Shown one piece after another: positions 51,801 to 60,338 of a stretch of 63,082 bases of DNA. The notes under the pieces are model-generated. The model was not told the DNA's origin and ran no database searches. It was given only the letters and a program-made list of their open reading frames with translations. The translations under genes were made by a program, and so were the position numbers. The DNA comes from Gemmatimonadaceae bacterium (GTDB lineage Bacteria; Gemmatimonadota; Gemmatimonadetes; Gemmatimonadales; Gemmatimonadaceae). The DNA lies in assembly GCA_037721215.1 (NCBI GenBank), contig JBBJNV010000003.1, positions 119,646 through 182,727 of the forward strand. Reading direction: 5' to 3'. The stretch's first letter is position 1. Each line of letters opens with the position of its first letter.

Positions 51801-52033
51801 TCGGCGAAGGCGCGGGGTGGCGCGCGCCGCTTGGCCGCGCTGTGATCGGCGGCGTGATCACTTCGACAGTGCTGACGCTGGTGGTGATCCCGACGTTCTA
51901 TGAGATCATGGATGAGTGGCGCGAGTGGGTGATGAAGAAATTTGGGTTGACGCCCAAGGGTACGGGGGAACATCGGGTGGTGGGCGGCGCGAGCGGGATT
52001 CCTGAGGGGGCAGTGGGGTCGGTGCAGGGGTGA
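48866..52033 (+). CDS. RND-family efflux pump permease (AcrB/MexB-like)
   Basis: A 1055-residue inner-membrane transporter. It begins MVISDFAIKRPMITIVTMV with the first helix, and has two 6-helix halves and two periplasmic porter domains. The proton-relay stretch reads GVLIDDAIVVRENIVRHIE with Asp residues in helix 4; the second half has LMGIVAKNAILLIDFAKW, where AcrB-type pumps carry a lysine. Exports drugs or lipophilic compounds. Last gene of the TetR-TolC-MFP-RND operon. Confidence 0.95.
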   Translation: MVISDFAIKRPMITIVTMVALAVFGLFALLRLQTDEFPDVQQPVVLTGIPYPGASPEGVERELLKPVEDAIKGIAGVDQVFGTASDGFAQIITIFVYEKDISQATQDIRDAISSIRADLPLEMEEPILSRFDPGDQPIVSLTLASDTYTPAQLTRMADPKITSAIRGISGVSQVRIIGQVDREMTIQLRPQALQAAGVSVSQVVEALQAQNLAAPVGRITGTLDERTIRLQGRLEGPEDFMQLVVAERNGQVIRLGQVADALDGNQEQRSLALFDGKEAIGIDISKSKGYSTTAVSAKIAKAVAEVQKTLPAGVKMNTVRDSGERVKNSVRTVEEALIVGALLTILVVFIFLNSWRSTVITGLALPVSVLASFVTVWAFGFTLNTMSLLGLSLAIGVLIDDAIVVRENIVRHIEMGKDHMTAAHDGTDEIGLAVAATTFSIIAVFVPVAFMAGVAGQWFKPFALTIASSVLVSLFVSFSLDPMLSAYWADPKRVPGQRVNIITRTLDRFNHWFDRQSERYKKVIGWALDHRLAMVGLAVGSFILAIALPVAGLVGTSFFGEDDNSEFNIGVETPPGSNLDYTRLKAEEAGRIVRAHPEVVYTYTTLGTGTGAVDNGNIYVRMTKKHERDVSAEDFGGTIRREVGRIGGATMTVYTGGFQGAEKQIQIQLRGGTPDGLNTAGAMIAAELKKVRGAVDVGLSTKGLKPEVDVELNRGLAGSIGVTVGQVAQALRPAFAGIKAGDWVDPSNEMREVNVRLAPEARMRAADLVQLPIVIQGENGPATLPLGQIATVTDGFGPAQISHLDGELVVTVQANTSGRSLGEVMTDINGEIAKMALPPGVTITQGGEADAQAEVFGSIFAALGVAVMLMYFILVVQFGSFLEPLAILLSLPLSLIGVMLALMITGDTINLMSLIGVILLMGIVAKNAILLIDFAKWAREKDGLPRREALIQAGAIRLRPIMMTTLALIAGMSPVALGIGEGAGWRAPLGRAVIGGVITSTVLTLVVIPTFYEIMDEWREWVMKKFGLTPKGTGEHRVVGGASGIPEGAVGSVQG

Positions 52034-52116
52034 CGCTATCGCTGCCTGCACTGCACGCGGCCGACGCCAGAGCGCCGGCTGTTGACATCGTAATCAATGA
52101 GTCGAAAGCTGCGTAT

Positions 52117-52506
52117 CTAGTTTACGACGACCCTGCCGGACATGGACGTGCCGTGGATCCGGCAGTGGTAGGGATACGTGCCGGGCGACGTAAAAGTCCG
52201 CACGTAATTACCGTTCGACAAAACGCCTGACGTAATGCCGTCATCAAAAGCCACGTCGTGCTCGGCGCACTGCTGGCCGCTGCCATAGGCATCGCCCCCG
52301 CGGCACGAGTCCCACGTCCAGGTCACCCGCGATCCCGCCGACGTCGACAGCGCATTCGGAGCGAAAGCGTTGTTGGTGACGACGACTGAGTTCGGCGTAC
52401 CCGGGGGCGGGGGCAATGGCCTCTTCTCCGAACCGGGCGCGATCGCATTCCCGCTACTACACGCGGCAAGGAGAGTAACTGTGATCATGAACATTGTTTT
52501 CCGCAT
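52117..52506 (-). CDS. Cupredoxin-like lipoprotein
   Basis: A 129-residue protein starting MRKTMFMITVTLLAACSSG with lipobox LLAAC, then a proline linker and a plastocyanin/pseudoazurin-type blue-copper domain. Ligands: His in CAEHDVAF, then Cys, His and Met in YPYHCRIHGTSMSG. Possible electron carrier or copper protein of the envelope. GAGGT lies 8 bp upstream. Divergent from a regulator gene, with a shared promoter region at 52607-52671. Confidence 0.87.
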   Translation of the reverse strand: MRKTMFMITVTLLAACSSGNAIAPGSEKRPLPPPPGTPNSVVVTNNAFAPNALSTSAGSRVTWTWDSCRGGDAYGSGQQCAEHDVAFDDGITSGVLSNGNYVRTFTSPGTYPYHCRIHGTSMSGRVVVN

Positions 52507-52606
52507 TGTAAAAACCTCATATTGTGTTTGCAGGATAAATGCTTTCTCGATCAGGTGGTATGACTCCCGAGGCCGGAGGTTCCAACACCCGTTTGCCCTG
52601 TGATTT

Positions 52607-52671
52607 AACATAGGTAGATACAGCAATAAGTCAAGAGATAATTTGACTAATTTTTAAAATCAGACTACCTT
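52607..52671. promoter_or_regulatory. Back-to-back promoters with an inverted repeat
   Basis: Plus strand: TTGACT (52643-52648), 17 bp, TACCTT (52666-52671) toward the regulator. Minus strand: TTGACT (52629-52634), 16 bp, TATGTT (52607-52612) toward the cupredoxin. The two -35 boxes form the palindrome AGTCAA-N8-TTGACT, so one bound protein could cover both. Confidence 0.55.
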
Positions 52672-52696
52672 TCGACAGCAAAAACGGGGAATTATC

Positions 52697-53338
52697 ATGG
52701 CGTGGTGGCAAAAACACTTCCGAAATACAACCCGCGGCAGGATTGTCGCTCTGCTCCGGCGTAAGGAACAAAGCGTAGAAGAACTCGCGGCGGCGCTCTC
52801 TCTGACCGACAACGCCGTGCGCGCCCAACTTGCTACGCTTCAGGCAGATGGCGTGGCCGCTGCTGTGAGCGTTCGCCGGGAAGGCGCCGTCGGAAAACCT
52901 GCAGTCCTCTATGGGATAGCGAAGTCTGCCTCGGATTCACTCTTTTCCAATGCGTATGGGCCGGTACTCGCAGTGGTGCTCTCAGAGCTGGCCAGAACAA
53001 TGACACCGACCCAGATTCGTGACGTGTTGCGGCGAGCAGGACGCCGCCTGGCACCGATGCCCAGGTCGGGCCACTCTCTTGCGGCTCTCGAGGCTCGGGT
53101 CCGCGATGGCGCAGCGTTTCTGATTGCCCTGGGCGGAGACGTCCAAGTGACCAAAACCGCAAAAGGCTTCGAAATCCAGGGCTTCGGCTGTCCGATCGGG
53201 CAGGCCGTCTCAGCCTGCCCCGATGCCTGCGCAGCCATCGAGGCTCTATTGAGCGAAACTACAGGTGCGAATGTCCGCGAGCATTGTGAGCGGACCGGGT
53301 CGCCGCATTGCCGGTTTGTGATTCCGGCAACAGGGTAA
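52697..53338 (+). CDS. SufR-like Fe-S-type transcriptional regulator
   Basis: A 213-residue winged helix-turn-helix regulator (MAWWQKHFRNTTRGRIVALLRR in parts, SVEELAAALSLTDNAVRAQLATL). The C-terminal domain carries a conserved cysteine pattern: GCPIGQAVSACPDACAAIE, VREHCERT and HCRF. This matches SufR-type iron-sulfur-binding repressors. It probably senses cluster or metal status and controls the divergent cupredoxin gene; no suf operon is in the window. Confidence 0.82.
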   Translation: MAWWQKHFRNTTRGRIVALLRRKEQSVEELAAALSLTDNAVRAQLATLQADGVAAAVSVRREGAVGKPAVLYGIAKSASDSLFSNAYGPVLAVVLSELARTMTPTQIRDVLRRAGRRLAPMPRSGHSLAALEARVRDGAAFLIALGGDVQVTKTAKGFEIQGFGCPIGQAVSACPDACAAIEALLSETTGANVREHCERTGSPHCRFVIPATG

Positions 53339-53434
53339 ACATCCCCGACGCCCATTGTGAGCTACAGTGCCCCCGCGCAACCTGGCGCGCGCTGGCACTG
53401 TAGCTTGGGTCAGTTGTATTGGCGAGTGGTTCGG

Positions 53435-54040
53435 TCAGCCCTGGCCGAGGGAGGCCTCCAGCTCTCGCGCATGCTTCAAGTGAGCTTCCACGGCAGGCCG
53501 CGTCTGCTCGAGCAAAGCCTTCAGCTCAGCGTTCTGCGAGCTCGGAATGAGCACCGTGTCGATCGCGCCAAGGAGGTCGACGTGATACGTGATTTCGCTT
53601 GCGATGTAGGCGCGGTCAAAGTCGGCGCCCGTCTTGCCCTTCAGCGACTCGCGGACCTGCGCTCCCTTGTCAGTTTGTTGCCGGCTGACCTCGCTCTCCT
53701 CCGGCTTGACGTTCAGCTTCGTGACCAGCGCGACAGCGGCTTTGTTGACGCCAGAATGATCGGTAATCATGCGCTGCGCGAATTCCTTGACCTTCGAATT
53801 TTTCGAGGTCGACGCAGCCAGCCGCCCGCCGGCGATGTCGGCGTCGTTGGCGGCAACAACAATGGCCGCAATCTGAGGATCTGTAACGGCGGGTGCGGCC
53901 GGGGTGGCGCTCGCCGCGGGCGTCTCGGTTGCGAGTGGCGCGACGCTGGCCGTGCTATCGGTTGAAACGGCCTCGTTGTCGCCCTTGCTGCAGGCCGAGA
54001 GCAATGCGGCGGTAGTCAGGAGCAGTGTGATTGTCTTCAT
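53435..54040 (-). CDS. DUF4142 lipoprotein
   Basis: A 201-residue lipoprotein (lipobox LLSAC). After an Ala/Pro/Thr linker comes the DUF4142 four-helix domain: TDPQIAAIVVAANDADIAGG, SKVKEFAQRMITDHSGVNKAAV and FDRAYIASEITYHVDLLGAID. This ferritin-like fold has EH pairs but the function is not known. Ends ELEASLGQG. Confidence 0.88.
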   Translation of the reverse strand: MKTITLLLTTAALLSACSKGDNEAVSTDSTASVAPLATETPAASATPAAPAVTDPQIAAIVVAANDADIAGGRLAASTSKNSKVKEFAQRMITDHSGVNKAAVALVTKLNVKPEESEVSRQQTDKGAQVRESLKGKTGADFDRAYIASEITYHVDLLGAIDTVLIPSSQNAELKALLEQTRPAVEAHLKHARELEASLGQG

Positions 54041-54119
54041 GTGAACTTCCTCTTGTTAGTCGCGACGCGACGTATGATTTCTGGCCGGCCGCGTTTGCGA
54101 GCCAAACCGGGTCCTGCGA

Positions 54120-54566
54120 TTATCGCACGATGAGAGTGCCGCGCATCGTGGGGTGGAAAGCGCAAACATACTGATGTGTCCCCGCGTCTGTTGCCACGAA
54201 CTGACCCAACGCTTTGGACTCGATACCGCCTGTGTCGAACTCCTTCTGCATTGCCGTCGCCGTATGCGGAACGAGGTCAGCGTTTTTCCAGAGTACCGTA
54301 TCGCCCAGTGCCACAGTCAATGATGCAGGCACGTACTGGAAGCCGCGAATGGTGATGACGTGGGCGCGGGGAAGAGGCGCTCGGCAGCTCGCGGCACCGA
54401 GCACGAGCGCGGCCATCCAGGCACCGGTGCGGCCGACCCCATATGACGGCCAGGCGGCACGTGACCTGACTGCACAGGGCGGTGCCAGGTGATGGGCCAC
54501 CTGGGCGGCGTGAGGTATGTAGAGACTGGTCATACCAGTGTAAACCTGCGGCAGAATTTCAGGCAT
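54120..54566 (-). CDS. Cupredoxin-like lipoprotein
   Basis: A 148-residue frame with a lipoprotein signal near the middle (AALVLGAASC), so translation probably starts at the ATG at 54533 or 54416. The cupredoxin domain reads ITIRGFQYVPASLTVALGD, TVLWKNADLVPHTATA, and YVCAFHPTMRGTLIV, giving His, Cys, His and Met copper ligands. Second copper-type protein within 2.5 kb. Confidence 0.82.
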   Translation of the reverse strand: MPEILPQVYTGMTSLYIPHAAQVAHHLAPPCAVRSRAAWPSYGVGRTGAWMAALVLGAASCRAPLPRAHVITIRGFQYVPASLTVALGDTVLWKNADLVPHTATAMQKEFDTGGIESKALGQFVATDAGTHQYVCAFHPTMRGTLIVR

Positions 54567-54674
54567 TCCTGTCGAACATAAATGGCACAGGGATGTATGT
54601 CAACAATTTATTGGACATATTCGCGATGGCATGATGATCGAGCAATCTGACGACAGGCGCAACCGTTACCGCGG

Positions 54675-55584
54675 TCACACACTCATCACGGGAACCGTTC
54701 TCTCTGGACCCACACGCCCCCACGCCAGCGTCCTCGCCAGCAGCATCGACGAGATCGAGCTGGCGCCGATGAGGAGCCAACCGATCGGTGCCGGCGCGAC
54801 CAGGCCGAGGAAGCCCCGCATCGGAGGAAGAACGAGCATCGCGGCCAGCACGCCACCGGTACCCATCATGGGGCGCACGCTCGCCCCGCTCCAGTCGAAC
54901 CTTGGACCCGGCGTTAAACGGCGGAGTTCCGTCGACACGCTCCTCGTATCTGCGCCATGCGGCGCGGCGCGACATCACCTCAGCGAGCATGCGGGTAGCC
55001 GCAAGGCCGCTGAGGGCGAGTCCAAGAGTGCCCCCGGCCGCGGTAAGGCTGACGATAGTGGCCACGCCGAAGAGCACATCGGCAGCATCCGACCCGAGAT
55101 GGCGGCGAGCGCCCTCCCGCAGCGCGGGGAACCCCTCGATAACGCTGACGGCGGCCGCCACTACAACTGGCGTTCCGGACGATACCGGTGATCCGGTTGC
55201 GCCGCGCAGCCGCCGCCCCGCCAGCAGGCCAAGGCCAATAGCGCTGCCGACAACCCGCGTCCCGCTCTGCACGAGCCGGTGGCTCTGCATCGGATCAGCC
55301 GGCCTGGTCGCGCTGACCTTCGCAGCTGTCGTGCGCGCGTGCGCGGTCGGCACCTCGACGCCTGCGACGGACGCCAGGACACGCTCCTCGCTCGTCAGCC
55401 TCGAGTCGAACTGCACGAGGAGGTTCCCGGTTAGGGCGTTGATCCGGACATCGCGGATGCCGGGCTCGCGGCGCAGCCGTGCCTCCAGGTAAGTGTGTTC
55501 TTCCCCAGACAAACGGGCAAGACGAATGCGGATACGCCCGGACGAGCGGTGAACTACATGGGCGGCGGCCTCGAATGCCTCCGC
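54675..55584 (-). pseudogene. Heavy-metal P-type ATPase remnant lacking the catalytic core
   Basis: From 55584 the minus strand reads an HMA-like domain (AAHVVHRSSGRIRIRLAR, DVRINALTGNLLVQFDS), membrane segments (VLFGVATIVSLTAAGGTLGL) and MSRRAAWRRYEERVD, the start of the actuator region. In another frame, about 54870-54675 gives GVLAAMLVLPPMRGFLGL and PIGWLLIGASSISSMLLA, resembling the C-terminal helices of P-type ATPases. The DKTGT phosphorylation motif and the nucleotide domain are absent, so the middle seems deleted. There is also no normal start codon upstream. Identification is by pattern memory. Confidence 0.55.
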
Positions 55585-55629
55585 GCTCAGGCCCGTCTCG
55601 CTCGGAAGAGCCGAATCACGCGAGCGGCA

Positions 55630-56040
55630 TCAAGAGGCCCGAGTGGCGTCGTCGCGACCGTGCTGCCGCAGTTGCTGCGCGTCGACCATGATATCCTCCG
55701 CCCGTTCGCGCGCGAGCGCGGCAGAGCGCATCAGCCGCTCGCGCATTGCGCCCGCCTCCTGGCCCGCGCGGTTCACGATCGCCTCTGCTCGTGCCAGCGC
55801 GGACACCTCGGGTTCCCCGTGCGGCTGACCATTGCCAGATTCTTTGGAGGGCTGGCCCCCTGTACCGCTCGTAGAGATAGTGGCAAGTGCCGACGCAGCC
55901 AGCTCTCCCAACCGAAACGCAGCGAGCGCAGAGAATCTGCCCACGTCCTGGCCGGCGCGGTGCGCCGTGGAGACGATCGAGGCAGGGGACGGCAGTGCGG
56001 GCTTCAGGCTGTCGGCGCTGCCGGCGTTGCGATCATCCAT
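55630..56040 (-). CDS. Small helical protein of unknown function
   Basis: A 136-residue protein beginning MDDRNAGSADSL. The C-terminal half is a long amphipathic charged helix (ARAEAIVNRAGQEAGAMRER, AALARERAEDIMVDAQQL), as in YtxH-like proteins. It overlaps the previous gene by 8 bp and leads into the P-type ATPase remnant, so it may be a companion of that gene. Confidence 0.55.
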   Translation of the reverse strand: MDDRNAGSADSLKPALPSPASIVSTAHRAGQDVGRFSALAAFRLGELAASALATISTSGTGGQPSKESGNGQPHGEPEVSALARAEAIVNRAGQEAGAMRERLMRSAALARERAEDIMVDAQQLRQHGRDDATRAS

Positions 56041-56458
56041 TGCGGGACCTGGTCGGCGGATCAGGCGCTGAAGGCTTGGCGCGGCGCGTGGCTGTAGTGC
56101 CGGCCGACTTGCGTGGCGGACGACGTCGTGCCCCCGTACCTCGCACTGATGAACCGGCTTTCGGCTTGGAGACGGTCTCCGGAACTGGGCTCTCACTGGC
56201 GACGCCGGGCGCGTACAGATTGGATTCCATGCGTGGGCCCTCGGCCGGCAGGTCCTGACTTCGCGCCGCCGACGCACCTTGGACTCCGTCGCTCACCCCA
56301 CGAGCGAAGGCAACGAGGGCATCGCCCGCGACCAGGACTCCCGCAAGGCCGTGCACAGCCCCCTGCCGCAACAGCCCGCGTACGCGCGGCGAAAGGAAAG
56401 CCGCGGTCACCATCGCGGTCATTGCGACCTGCGCTCCCGCACCGTCTTCACTTCCCAC
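56033..56458 (-). CDS. Small hydrophobic protein of unknown function
   Basis: A 141-residue protein (GTG start) with two N-terminal hydrophobic stretches (VAMTAMVTAAFLSPRVRGLL and AVHGLAGVLVAGDALVAFA) and a basic, Pro/Arg-rich C-terminal tail (ARRRPPRKSAGTTATRRAK). It is the first gene of the small cluster ending at the P-type ATPase remnant. I recognise no family. Confidence 0.5.
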   Translation of the reverse strand: MGSEDGAGAQVAMTAMVTAAFLSPRVRGLLRQGAVHGLAGVLVAGDALVAFARGVSDGVQGASAARSQDLPAEGPRMESNLYAPGVASESPVPETVSKPKAGSSVRGTGARRRPPRKSAGTTATRRAKPSAPDPPTRSRNG

Positions 56459-56657
56459 TCCATACCTCTCAGACAGAATGCTAAATCCATCGCGGAACGC
56501 GAACCGTCGGCACTTGCATCATCTGTGCCCTGCAAAAAGCGTCCTGACAAACTCCCACCGACTGTGCGCTGAACGCGCGAGATGGACAAAATCACGCGCT
56601 GCCGGGGCCGGATGCCGGCGAAGTGTAAGTCGGCCACGATTGAGATAACTTTTCGCG

Positions 56658-58805
56658 ATGCCATCAGAGATTCATACCGTCATTCCTGAACGCATCCGCG
56701 GCCTGCACGATGTGGCAAATAACCTGGCGTGGAGCTGGAACCGCGAAGCCCGCGACCTGTTCCGCTCGATCGACGAAAACATGTGGCATCTCCATCGCCA
56801 CAATCCCGTCGATCTTCTCACCAACATCGATCCAGCACGCTTGGCCGCGCTCGCCACGGACCCGGCCTTTCTGGAACGATACGACGCAGTCATCCGCTGG
56901 TTCGAGGCTGAAACTTCCTTCGACGATACGTGGTTCAGCCGCACCTACCCAGACCTTCGGGGCAAAACCATTGCCTATTTCTGCGCCGAATTTGGCCTCC
57001 ACAGCTCCGTACCGATCTACAGTGGCGGACTCGGCGTGCTGGCGGGCGATCACTGCAAGGCAGCGTCGGATCTCGGCGTCCCGCTCGTCGGCGTCGGCAT
57101 TCTTTACCGCGCCGGGTATTTCGATCAGCGAATCCGCATCGACGGGTCGCAGGAGGACACCGACGTCAAATTCGACACGGCGCGGACACCGATCACCGCG
57201 CTGGAAGGCCCAGCCGGTGAACCGTATCTGGCGATCGTTAACACGTTCGGACGCGACATCCACGTGCGCGCATCGCAACTGAGGGTTGGGCGGACGCCAA
57301 TCATCCTTCTCGACGCCGATCTCGAACAGAATCATGCCGACGATCGGCAGTTGCTGAGCAAGCTGTACGCGGGCGGGCCGGCTATGCGCCTCCGCCAGGA
57401 ATGGCTGCTCGGCGTCGGTGGCGTGCGAGTGCTGCGCGCACTCCGCTACAGTCCTGCAGCGTGGCACGCGAACGAAGGCCATGCTTCGTTCATGCTTGTC
57501 GAACGCCTGCGAGAGTTGACAGTTGCAGGGATGCAATTCGATGAGGCGATGCACACGGTGCGTGGGGCAAGCACTTTTACAACACACACTCCGGTTCCTG
57601 CCGGCCACGACATCTTTGGGCCTGATCAGATCGCAAGCTGTACCGGCCCGGTGTGGAAAGAGATGGGAATCGATCGCGAGAAATTTCTTTCTATTGGCAG
57701 GCATCCTGTAGCCGGTAACGATTCATTCCATATGACGTCCACTGCGATTCGTTTGTCGCGCCGCGTCAACGGTGTCTCCCGACGGCACGGCGTGGTGACA
57801 CGAACGCTCTGGAAAAACCTTTGGGAGGGGCGTGACACCGAGTCGGTTCCGATCGGGCATGTCACCAACGGCGTACACCTGGCGACATGGATGGCGAATC
57901 CGGTAATGGCCCTGCTCGATCCGCACTTTGGTTCACACTGGGGGGCCCATTTTTCGGAACCGGGCGCGTGGGACCGTGTTCTGTCGATCGACGACACGCG
58001 GCTTTGGCAGGTACACCTCGGTCTCAAGGCCGCGCTGATGCGGCTCGTCCGTGAGGAAGCCCGGCGTGCGTTTGCCAAACGCTCTCACGAAGCTGCGCAG
58101 CTGGTGGGATCGGGGCTCCTGCTGGACCCCGACGCGTTGACGATCGGCTTTGCGCGCCGCTTCGCAACCTACAAGCGCGCGAACCTGATATTCCACGACG
58201 TCGAGCGGCTGCGCGCGCTTCTCATCAATACGTCGAGGCCGGTGCAGATCATCTTCGCCGGCAAAGCTCATCCCGAAGACACCCCCGGCAAGCAGGTATT
58301 GCAGAGCGTCCACCATTACACCCGGGATCCTCGCTTCGAGGGCAGGGTGGCGTTCCTCGAGGATTACGACATGCACATCGGGCATCTATTGGTGCAGGGT
58401 GTCGACCTCTGGCTGAACCTGCCGAAGGTGCCGCTGGAGGCGTCGGGCACGAGCGGGATGAAGGCAGCACTCAATGGCGTCCCGCAACTGAGCACGATCG
58501 ACGGATGGTGGGAGGAAGGCTTCGATGGAACCAACGGCTGGGCAATTCCCGAGGCCTCGAGCGATGACGCCGCTGATGCCGAAACAGCGGATCACCTGTA
58601 TTCTCTCCTGGAATCGCAGGTCGTTCCCCGTTTCTACAACCGCGCCGGTGGAATTCCCCATGGCTGGGTGGAGATGATGAAGAATGCCATGCGCGTTGCC
58701 GGTGGCAAATTCACCGCGCGCCGCATGCTCGAAGAGTACGTCGAGAACTATTACGTTCCTTCGATGACGCCAGCTTCTGCGCCGGACAACCCGCCGACCT
58801 CCTGA
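56658..58805 (+). CDS. glgP: Alpha-glucan phosphorylase (short, DUF3417-containing type)
   Basis: A 715-residue GT35 phosphorylase of the short bacterial/archaeal type. The N-terminal DUF3417 segment (HDVANNLAWSWNREARDLF) precedes the phosphorylase core: YFCAEFGLHSSVPIYSGGLG, GIGYRAGYFDQ-like segment, THTPVPAGHD, WHANEGHASFM, and PLP region EASGTSGMKAALNG with the lysine. It releases glucose-1-phosphate from glycogen in the cytoplasm. First gene of the glycogen operon; 2 bp before the synthase gene. Confidence 0.95.
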   Translation: MPSEIHTVIPERIRGLHDVANNLAWSWNREARDLFRSIDENMWHLHRHNPVDLLTNIDPARLAALATDPAFLERYDAVIRWFEAETSFDDTWFSRTYPDLRGKTIAYFCAEFGLHSSVPIYSGGLGVLAGDHCKAASDLGVPLVGVGILYRAGYFDQRIRIDGSQEDTDVKFDTARTPITALEGPAGEPYLAIVNTFGRDIHVRASQLRVGRTPIILLDADLEQNHADDRQLLSKLYAGGPAMRLRQEWLLGVGGVRVLRALRYSPAAWHANEGHASFMLVERLRELTVAGMQFDEAMHTVRGASTFTTHTPVPAGHDIFGPDQIASCTGPVWKEMGIDREKFLSIGRHPVAGNDSFHMTSTAIRLSRRVNGVSRRHGVVTRTLWKNLWEGRDTESVPIGHVTNGVHLATWMANPVMALLDPHFGSHWGAHFSEPGAWDRVLSIDDTRLWQVHLGLKAALMRLVREEARRAFAKRSHEAAQLVGSGLLLDPDALTIGFARRFATYKRANLIFHDVERLRALLINTSRPVQIIFAGKAHPEDTPGKQVLQSVHHYTRDPRFEGRVAFLEDYDMHIGHLLVQGVDLWLNLPKVPLEASGTSGMKAALNGVPQLSTIDGWWEEGFDGTNGWAIPEASSDDAADAETADHLYSLLESQVVPRFYNRAGGIPHGWVEMMKNAMRVAGGKFTARRMLEEYVENYYVPSMTPASAPDNPPTS

Positions 58806-58807
58806 CG

Positions 58808-60328
58808 ATGGTGCCCGGAATCACCGCGCGCCCGCGCAGGAATTCGCACGCGTCACCGCTCCGCTCGGCGTCAGGCCATGCCGTCACTGTGGTTCACCTC
58901 ACGGCGGAATACACTCCCTACGCGCGCACCGGCGGGCTCGCCGAAGCGGTGCAGGGCCTTGCGAACATCCAGACGCGGCAGGGCATCCCGGTAGTCGTCA
59001 TCGTGCCGCTTTACCGCGAAGCACGGAACGTCGCCAGGAATCTCGTACCGATCGGGAAAGCAGTAGATGTGTACGTGGGCCCGCGTCGCGAGCAGGTGCG
59101 CTTCTTCCGCGACGGCGACATCACGAGTGGCCCAATGGTCATCTTCGTCGATCACCCGGGATACTTCGACCGGGACGGAATTTATGTCGAACGGGGAGCC
59201 GACTATCCGGATAATCCACGCCGTTTTGCTCTCTTCACGCGTGCGGCACTCGAAGTGATCCCGATGGTGGTGAAGGGGCCGGTGCTCGTTCACGCACACG
59301 ATTGGCATTCGGCATTGGCGCTCGTCTATATGCGCACCTATGCGGATCTGCGCCGGCGATATCAGGGCACGGCAGCTGTTGTTTCGGTTCACAACGGCGG
59401 CTACCAGGGACACTTTTCTCCGGCCATTATCGGCGACCTTGGAATTCCTCCGGAAACTTTCAACTACCACCAGCTCGAGTGGTACGGAAAGGTCAACCTT
59501 CTCAAGGGCGGCCTGGCGTTCTGTGATTTCGCGGTGACGGTGAGTCCAAGCCACTCCAGTGAGCTGCGCACTCCGGAAGGAGGATTCGGACTCCATGCTA
59601 TGTTTGCGTCGATGGGTGAGCGATTCCAGGGAATCACGAACGGGATCGACCAGAAAATCTGGAATCCCGCAACGGATACACAGATCACCGCGAACTTCAC
59701 GCGCCACGACACGTCGAACAAAGCGAAATGCAAGGCAGCGCTCCAGCGGACGTTCGGGCTTCCGCAGCGCAGCCGTGTTCCCGTTTTCGGGATGTGCGGA
59801 CGGCTGGTGAAGCAGAAGGGGTTCGACATTCTCCTTGCCAGCGGCGCACTGAACGCACTCGATGCGCAATTCGTTTTCCTCGGCGCGGGCGAGGAGCGCT
59901 ACAAGGCGGGACTGAGGAGCATCGCCGCCCGGCGGCCGCAGCATGTCAGTTCCGAATTCAAGTTCACCGACAAGATCGAGCATCGGCTGATTGCCGGCTC
60001 CGACCTTTTGCTGATGCCTTCGGAGTATGAGCCGTGCGGGCTGACGCAGATGCGCGCGCAACGGTACGGTGCGCTCGTCATCGGGCGGCGAGTAGGTGGG
60101 ATCAGCGACACGGTGCACGACGACGCAACTGGGTTCCTGTTCGATGCGTTCACTCCGGGCGCCTTCGACCATGCGGTGGGCCGCGCATTGCAACGCTACA
60201 ACGACACGGCAGCATGGCGGCCTCGCATGCACGAAGCGATGGGCCGCGACTTTGGCTGGGAAAGCTCGGCGAGCCGCTACCTCCAGCTCTATCGCCGCGC
60301 GCTCGCCGCCGCCAACCCAGGGAGCTGA
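58808..60328 (+). CDS. glgA: Glycogen synthase
   Basis: A 506-residue GT5 enzyme. N-terminal domain: VVHLTAEYTPYARTGGLAEAV, VHAHDWHSALALV, VVSVHNGGYQGHFSP, VTVSPSHSSE and ITNGIDQKIWNP. C-terminal: CGRLVKQKGFDI, FVFLGAGEERY and MPSEYEPCGLTQMRAQRYG, holding the E-x7-E donor motif. It adds glucose from ADP-glucose to glycogen chains. The usual Lys of the KxGGL donor motif is Arg here (RTGGL). Confidence 0.93.
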   Translation: MVPGITARPRRNSHASPLRSASGHAVTVVHLTAEYTPYARTGGLAEAVQGLANIQTRQGIPVVVIVPLYREARNVARNLVPIGKAVDVYVGPRREQVRFFRDGDITSGPMVIFVDHPGYFDRDGIYVERGADYPDNPRRFALFTRAALEVIPMVVKGPVLVHAHDWHSALALVYMRTYADLRRRYQGTAAVVSVHNGGYQGHFSPAIIGDLGIPPETFNYHQLEWYGKVNLLKGGLAFCDFAVTVSPSHSSELRTPEGGFGLHAMFASMGERFQGITNGIDQKIWNPATDTQITANFTRHDTSNKAKCKAALQRTFGLPQRSRVPVFGMCGRLVKQKGFDILLASGALNALDAQFVFLGAGEERYKAGLRSIAARRPQHVSSEFKFTDKIEHRLIAGSDLLLMPSEYEPCGLTQMRAQRYGALVIGRRVGGISDTVHDDATGFLFDAFTPGAFDHAVGRALQRYNDTAAWRPRMHEAMGRDFGWESSASRYLQLYRRALAAANPGS

Positions 60329-60338
60329 GTCAGCCGCC

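Noticed and set aside
56664-57704. 346-codon open frame on the minus strand
   Set aside because: Antisense to glgP with no domain resemblance or ribosome-binding site.
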